Positions 60,444 through 64,000 of a DNA stretch of 64,000 nucleotides are shown piece by piece. Numbering within the stretch: the stretch's first letter is position 1; the number at the start of each line of letters is the position of its first letter. The translations under genes were made by a program, and so were the position numbers. The DNA is from Cyclobacteriaceae bacterium. GTDB lineage: Bacteria; Bacteroidota; Bacteroidia; Cytophagales; Cyclobacteriaceae. The stretch spans positions 1-64,000 of the forward strand of contig JAEUUC010000005.1 of assembly GCA_016787665.1 (NCBI GenBank). The letters run 5' to 3'. The notes beneath the pieces were generated by a model that saw nothing but the letters and a program-made list of their open reading frames with translations, was not told the DNA's origin and did no database searches.

Positions 60444-61673
60444 GTGGAGAAAAAGAAAATCATCAACGATCCGGTCTACGGATTCATCACCTTCCGCAGC
60501 GACCTGGTTTTTGATCTTCTCGAGCACCCGTTCTTTCAACGGTTGCGTCACATCCGGCAAATTGGTCTCAGCGAAATGGTGTACCCGGGCGCTACACACT
60601 CGCGTTTTCATCATGCCCTGGGTGCCATGCACCTGATGGGCAAGGTGCTGGATAATTTGCGAACCAAGGGTGTCGGCATCAGCCAACAAGAGTTTGAGGC
60701 GGCCCAGGCCGCCATTCTCCTGCACGATATCGGGCACGGACCATTTTCACATGCGTTGGAGGAAACCCTGCTGCCGGGGTTGCACCATGAGTCGCTCTCC
60801 TATCTTTTTATGCAGGACCTGAACCGCGCGATGGGCGGCCGACTGGAGCTCGCGATGAAAATTTTCCGCAACAGCTACTCCCGGAAGTTTTTCCATCAGC
60901 TGGTCAGCAGTCAGTTGGATATCGACCGGCTCGACTACTTGCAACGTGATTCCTTTTACTCGGGTGTTGTAGAGGGAACCATTGGCGTTGATCGCATCAT
61001 CGCTATGCTCGATGTACAGGATGACCAACTGGTGGTGGAAGAAAATGGTATTTACAGCATCGAGAATTTTCTTCACGCCCGCAGGCTCATGTACTGGCAA
61101 CTGTACTTGCATAAAACAGCTGTTAGCGCAGAACGTATGTTGGTGAACCTCATCAGGCGAGCTCAATACCTTTGCCAATCCGGACAACACCTGCCCGCCT
61201 CGGCCGCGTTGACTACATTTCTCTCACGCACCTACACGCTGGACGAATTCAAATCCCAACGCGAATTGCTGAAGCAATTTGGCCAACTGGACGATCGCGA
61301 TATATGGGGTGGATTGAAAGCGTGGCAAGATCACCGCGATCCGATTTTGAGCGAGTTGAGTAAAGCCCTGCTTCACCGCCAGCTTTTTCAAATTAAGTTG
61401 TCGCAGGCTCCGATCAGTAAATCGATGGTGGAAAAAGTGAAACGGGCTGTGGGCAAGAGCCGCCAGTTGTTGCAGCGGGAGGCCCGTTACCTGTTTTCGC
61501 ACGGCACCGTAACCAACGAAGCCTACGTGGCCGAACGGCAGGGCATCGCCATTAAAATGAAAGACGGCCGCCTGCTGGACATTGCCCAGGCTTCGGATTT
61601 GCCCAGCATCAAGGCCATCAGCAAAATCGTGAAGAAAAACTACCTATGCTGGCCCAAAAATGTATCTTTGTAG
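60444..61673 (+). CDS. HD domain phosphohydrolase
   Basis: The 409-residue protein starts at GTG 60444. It has the dNTPase-type HD domain: RQIGLSEMVYPGATHSRFHHALGAMHLM (first His), AAILLHDIGHGPFSHALEE (HD pair and second His), and SQLDIDRLDYLQRDSFYSG (third Asp). The C-terminal half is helical. Such enzymes hydrolyse dNTPs or nucleotides; the substrate is unknown. It diverges from porX and precedes lpxD, whose promoter lies in its last codons. Confidence 0.9.
   Translation: MEKKKIINDPVYGFITFRSDLVFDLLEHPFFQRLRHIRQIGLSEMVYPGATHSRFHHALGAMHLMGKVLDNLRTKGVGISQQEFEAAQAAILLHDIGHGPFSHALEETLLPGLHHESLSYLFMQDLNRAMGGRLELAMKIFRNSYSRKFFHQLVSSQLDIDRLDYLQRDSFYSGVVEGTIGVDRIIAMLDVQDDQLVVEENGIYSIENFLHARRLMYWQLYLHKTAVSAERMLVNLIRRAQYLCQSGQHLPASAALTTFLSRTYTLDEFKSQRELLKQFGQLDDRDIWGGLKAWQDHRDPILSELSKALLHRQLFQIKLSQAPISKSMVEKVKRAVGKSRQLLQREARYLFSHGTVTNEAYVAERQGIAIKMKDGRLLDIAQASDLPSIKAISKIVKKNYLCWPKNVSL
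61663..61670 (+). promoter_or_regulatory. -7 element of lpxD
   Basis: TATCTTTG matches TAnnTTTG and lies within the last codons of the HD gene, 48 bases before lpxD. It could drive lpxD independently. Confidence 0.45.
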
Positions 61674-61718
61674 GATGGTGACCGGCCAAGTGCCTTCACC
61701 AGGCGACTGACACATCAA

Positions 61719-62783
61719 ATGGAATTTACGCTTCAGCAAATAGCCCTGATGTTGGGCGGTGAACTGCGCGGTAACGGCCAGCAGAAAGTAAACATGTTGG
61801 GCAAAATCCAGGATGCCAAGGCAGGACAAATTGCTTTTTTGGCCAATCCCAAGTACGAACAATACATCTACACCACGCAGGCCACTGCCGTCATTGTCAG
61901 CCGCGATTTCCAGGCGAAAAAAGAAGTGCCCGCTGCGTTGATTCTGGTGGATGATCCGTATTTAAGTTTCACCGTGTTGCTCGAGGAATATCATAAAATG
62001 CTCAGCTTTCAAAAGACAGGAGTTGAGCAACCGAGTTTTACGGGGGCCCATTTTTCGGCCGGAAAGAATTTGTACCAGGGCGCGTTCTCCTATATCGGGC
62101 AGAATGTGAAAGTAGGCGACAACGTGAAGATCTACCCGCACGTCTTTATTGGCGATAACGTGGAGATTGGCAGCAACACCATTTTACACCCCAACGTCAA
62201 GATTTATTCCGGTACACGCATCGGCAGCCAGTGTGAAATTCATGCCGGCACCGTCATTGGCAGCGATGGATTTGGTTTTGCTCCGCAAGAGGACGGCAGC
62301 TACAAAACCATTCCACAGTTAGGCAACGTCATCATCGAGGACAACGTGTCGATAGGCGCCAACACTGTCATTGACTGTGCAACCATGATGGGCGATGCCA
62401 CGGTAATTCGAAAAGGGGTAAAACTGGATAACCTGATTCAGATTGCCCATAACGTTGAGGTGGGAAAAAATACGGTGATTGCGGCTCAGGCGGGAGTCTC
62501 CGGCTCCAGCAAGATCGGGGAAAACTCGATGATTGCCGGCCAGGTGGGCATCGCGGGCCACCTGGTGATTGCCAACAACACCTCCATTGGTGCACAGGCC
62601 GGCATTTCAAAATCCATCAAAGAAGAAGGCCAGCGTTTGTTGGGCTACCCCGCCATCGATATTAAAGAGTACTTCCGCTGTTACGCAGTGTTCAAACGTT
62701 TGCCGGATATCAACGACCGCCTGCGCGAACTGGAAAAGCGGGTTGGCAAACCCGAATCGATTGAATCGAACGGGCACGCCTAG
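61719..62783 (+). CDS. lpxD: UDP-3-O-(3-hydroxyacyl)glucosamine N-acyltransferase
   Basis: This 354-residue enzyme adds the second acyl chain to UDP-acyl-glucosamine in lipid A synthesis, using acyl-ACP. The N-terminal uridine-binding domain (FTLQQIALMLGGELRGNG, to ~residue 100) is followed by a left-handed beta-helix of hexapeptide repeats (IGQNVKVGDNVKIYPHVFIGDNVEIGSNTILHPNV). The catalytic His lies in the AHNVEVGKNTVIAAQAG region. The C-terminal helix ends the protein. It is 58 bases ahead of lpxC-fabZ. Confidence 0.95.
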   Translation: MEFTLQQIALMLGGELRGNGQQKVNMLGKIQDAKAGQIAFLANPKYEQYIYTTQATAVIVSRDFQAKKEVPAALILVDDPYLSFTVLLEEYHKMLSFQKTGVEQPSFTGAHFSAGKNLYQGAFSYIGQNVKVGDNVKIYPHVFIGDNVEIGSNTILHPNVKIYSGTRIGSQCEIHAGTVIGSDGFGFAPQEDGSYKTIPQLGNVIIEDNVSIGANTVIDCATMMGDATVIRKGVKLDNLIQIAHNVEVGKNTVIAAQAGVSGSSKIGENSMIAGQVGIAGHLVIANNTSIGAQAGISKSIKEEGQRLLGYPAIDIKEYFRCYAVFKRLPDINDRLRELEKRVGKPESIESNGHA

Positions 62784-62794
62784 TTCGCTAACGT

Positions 62795-62824
62795 TTTGAT
62801 TTCGGGCTAATTAGGTTAAATTTG
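62795..62824 (+). promoter_or_regulatory. Promoter of lpxC-fabZ
   Basis: TTTG (62795-62798) is followed after 18 bases by TAAATTTG (62817-62824), full matches to the local consensus at standard spacing. The ATG at 62841 follows by 16 bases. This is the clearest promoter in the window. Confidence 0.7.
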
Positions 62825-62840
62825 CGGACTTTTTGCCGCA

Positions 62841-64000
62841 ATGCTGCAATACAAGCAACAAACCATTAAAAAGTCGGTGAGTATTTCGGGTGTCGGACTC
62901 CACACCGGGGTGCAGACCACCATGACCTTCTTACCGGCCAAACCGAATCACGGTTACAAATTTCAACGGGTTGACCTGCCGGGGTCACCGATCATTGACG
63001 CCAACTGCGACCTGGTGGTGGATGTATCGCGTGGTACGACCATCGAACAAAACGGGGGACGCGTCAGCACGATTGAACATACCCTGGCCGCCCTGGTTGG
63101 TCTCGAAATCGACAACGTGCTGATTCAGATTGACGGGCCCGAAGCTCCGATTATGGATGGCAGCTCGATCCAGTTTGTGAACGTATTGAAAGAGGCTGGG
63201 ACCGAAGAGCAGAACGCCTTGCGCGACTTTTTCGAAGTACAGGATTCCATCTTCTATCGCGACTCCTCCCGCAACGTGGAGATTGCCGCCTTGCCACTTG
63301 ACGATTATCGCGTAACGGTGATGATCGACTATAACTCTCCGGTGTTAGGCAGCCAACATGCTTCCATTACCAATATTGGCCAGTTTGAAAAAGAAATAGC
63401 CAGTTGCCGCACGTTCTGCTTCCTCCATGAATTGGAGATGCTCTACAAGAACAACCTGATTAAGGGGGGCGATCTGAACAACGCCATCGTGATTGTGGAT
63501 CGTATTGTAGAGCCGCACGAGTTGGATAACATTGCCCAGATGTTGGGCAAACCGAAAGTTGAGGTTAAGAAAGAAGGCATTCTCAACAATATTGAACTGC
63601 GCTACAACAATGAACCGGCCCGGCATAAGTTGCTGGATATTATCGGTGACCTGGCCTTGGCCGGTAGACCGTTGAAAGCGCAAATATTGGCTGCCCGCCC
63701 GGGCCATGCCGCAAATGTGGCCTTTGCGAAAAAACTGAAGAAGGCCATGATTGAGTCCGACAAGAAGGGAGTGCCGCGCTACAACCCCGCGTTGCCTCCG
63801 GTGATGGACATCAATCAAATCCGCAACATTCTGCCCCACCGCTATCCGTTTCTGCTGATTGACAAAATCATTTACCTCGACAAGGAAAGTGTTGCCGGGG
63901 TAAAAAATGTCACCATGAATGAGCCCTTCTTCCAGGGCCACTTCCCGGGCAATCCTGTGTTTCCGGGCGTGCTGCAGGTGGAGGCCATGGCCCAGATTGG
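62841..64000 (+). CDS. lpxC-fabZ: Bifunctional LpxC-FabZ, cut by the window edge
   Basis: The frame starts at ATG 62841 and runs open to the right edge (386 residues visible). The first ~310 residues are LpxC, the zinc deacetylase that commits UDP-acyl-GlcNAc to lipid [25 protein letters not shown] (Glu/His of the site), [20 protein letters not shown], and the zinc ligands [12 protein letters not shown] plus ARPGHAAN. FabZ, the 3-hydroxyacyl-ACP dehydratase, follows: [12 protein letters not shown] and the active-site [22 protein letters not shown]. The fusion is characteristic of Bacteroidota. The C-terminal end of FabZ lies beyond the window. Confidence 0.96.
   Translation, partial: MLQYKQQTIKKSVSISGVGLHTGVQTTMTFLPAKPNHGYKFQRVDLPGSPIIDANCDLVVDVSRGTTIEQNGGRVSTIEHTLAALVGLEIDNVLIQIDGPEAPIMDGSSIQFVNVLKEAGTEEQNALRDFFEVQDSIFYRDSSRNVEIAALPLDDYRVTVMIDYNSPVLGSQHASITNIGQFEKEIASCRTFCFLHELEMLYKNNLIKGGDLNNAIVIVDRIVEPHELDNIAQMLGKPKVEVKKEGILNNIELRYNNEPARHKLLDIIGDLALAGRPLKAQILAARPGHAANVAFAKKLKKAMIESDKKGVPRYNPALPPVMDINQIRNILPHRYPFLLIDKIIYLDKESVAGVKNVTMNEPFFQGHFPGNPVFPGVLQVEAMAQI

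Noticed and set aside
63345..63941. 198-residue open frame on the minus strand at the right edge
   Set aside because: It is antisense to lpxC-fabZ, whose catalytic residues are all present on the plus strand.
1..64000. tRNA, rRNA, CRISPR or insertion sequence
   Set aside because: No cloverleaf-like clusters with T-loop sequence, no rRNA stretches, no repeated spacer array and no transposase motif were seen when reading the gaps and frames; short or divergent examples could still escape by eye.

Overview
The window is a stretch of chromosome from a Bacteroidota bacterium, most likely order Cytophagales. The sequence shows this in several ways: a fused lpxC-fabZ gene beside lpxD at the right edge; type IX secretion features (a PorX-type response regulator with a PglZ-like effector domain, a type A sorting tail and a gliding-type CTD protein); the gene string bamD - rpoZ - coaBC - DUF4835 - recN; two DUF5916 proteins; and promoters of the Bacteroidota form TTTG/TTG - about 17 to 25 bases - TAnnTTTG. 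Shine-Dalgarno sequences are absent. Most of the window is GC-rich (mid-50s % by eye), with a few clearly AT-rich pockets. No tRNA, rRNA, CRISPR array, insertion sequence or prophage was seen, and no gene-free gap exceeds 300 bases.

Layout. 1-3 kb: a junction where a DUF5916 gene has lost its first ~210 codons, then yceI with a strong palindromic operator candidate and a MarR regulator. 3-4.7 kb: an AT-rich pocket with two unknown exported proteins. 4.8-13.2 kb: M3 peptidase, DUF1295 membrane enzyme, a translationally coupled trio (SMP-30-like lactonase, small membrane protein, CDF metal exporter), an FNR/ferredoxin-type reductase and an intact DUF5916 protein. 13.3-21.7 kb: purB, an adaptor-permease-TolC efflux operon, and an ECF sigma/anti-sigma/coiled-coil exported protein operon. 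21.8-32.8 kb: methyltransferase, mdh, tilS, an OstA-like LPS-transport protein, a T9SS cargo protein, the bamD-recN housekeeping operon and an RRM RNA-binding protein. 32.9-38.8 kb: SLC13 carboxylate transporter, a second ECF cassette, a Tat-type GMC dehydrogenase pair and a YfcE-type phosphodiesterase. 38.8-45.9 kb: a 53-residue basic protein with its own promoter, hisS (with a large AT-rich in-frame insertion), hutH, a gliding-type CTD protein, a YbaB protein, a GT2 glycosyltransferase and a PspC protein. 46-55.7 kb: a probably abundant OmpA/TPR lipoprotein, pdhB, a flavin reductase - membrane protein - fahA operon, an rRNA m5C methyltransferase, a structured 137-nt intergenic element and valS. 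55.8-57.1 kb: a second AT-rich pocket (lipoprotein, thioredoxin-like protein). 57.2-64 kb: porX-tsaE-ald on the minus strand, diverging from an HD phosphohydrolase, lpxD and lpxC-fabZ.

The genes are mostly housekeeping and envelope functions: outer-membrane biogenesis (BamD, OstA-like, LpxD, LpxC-FabZ), type IX secretion control and cargo, translation (HisRS, ValRS, TilS, TsaE, rRNA methyltransferase), amino-acid catabolism (HutH, FahA, Ald) and two envelope-stress-type sigma cassettes. The items I would look at first are the HisRS insertion, the structured element between the rRNA methyltransferase and valS, the small basic gene beside hisS, the 26-bp operator before yceI, and the sigma/anti-sigma/coiled-coil operon.
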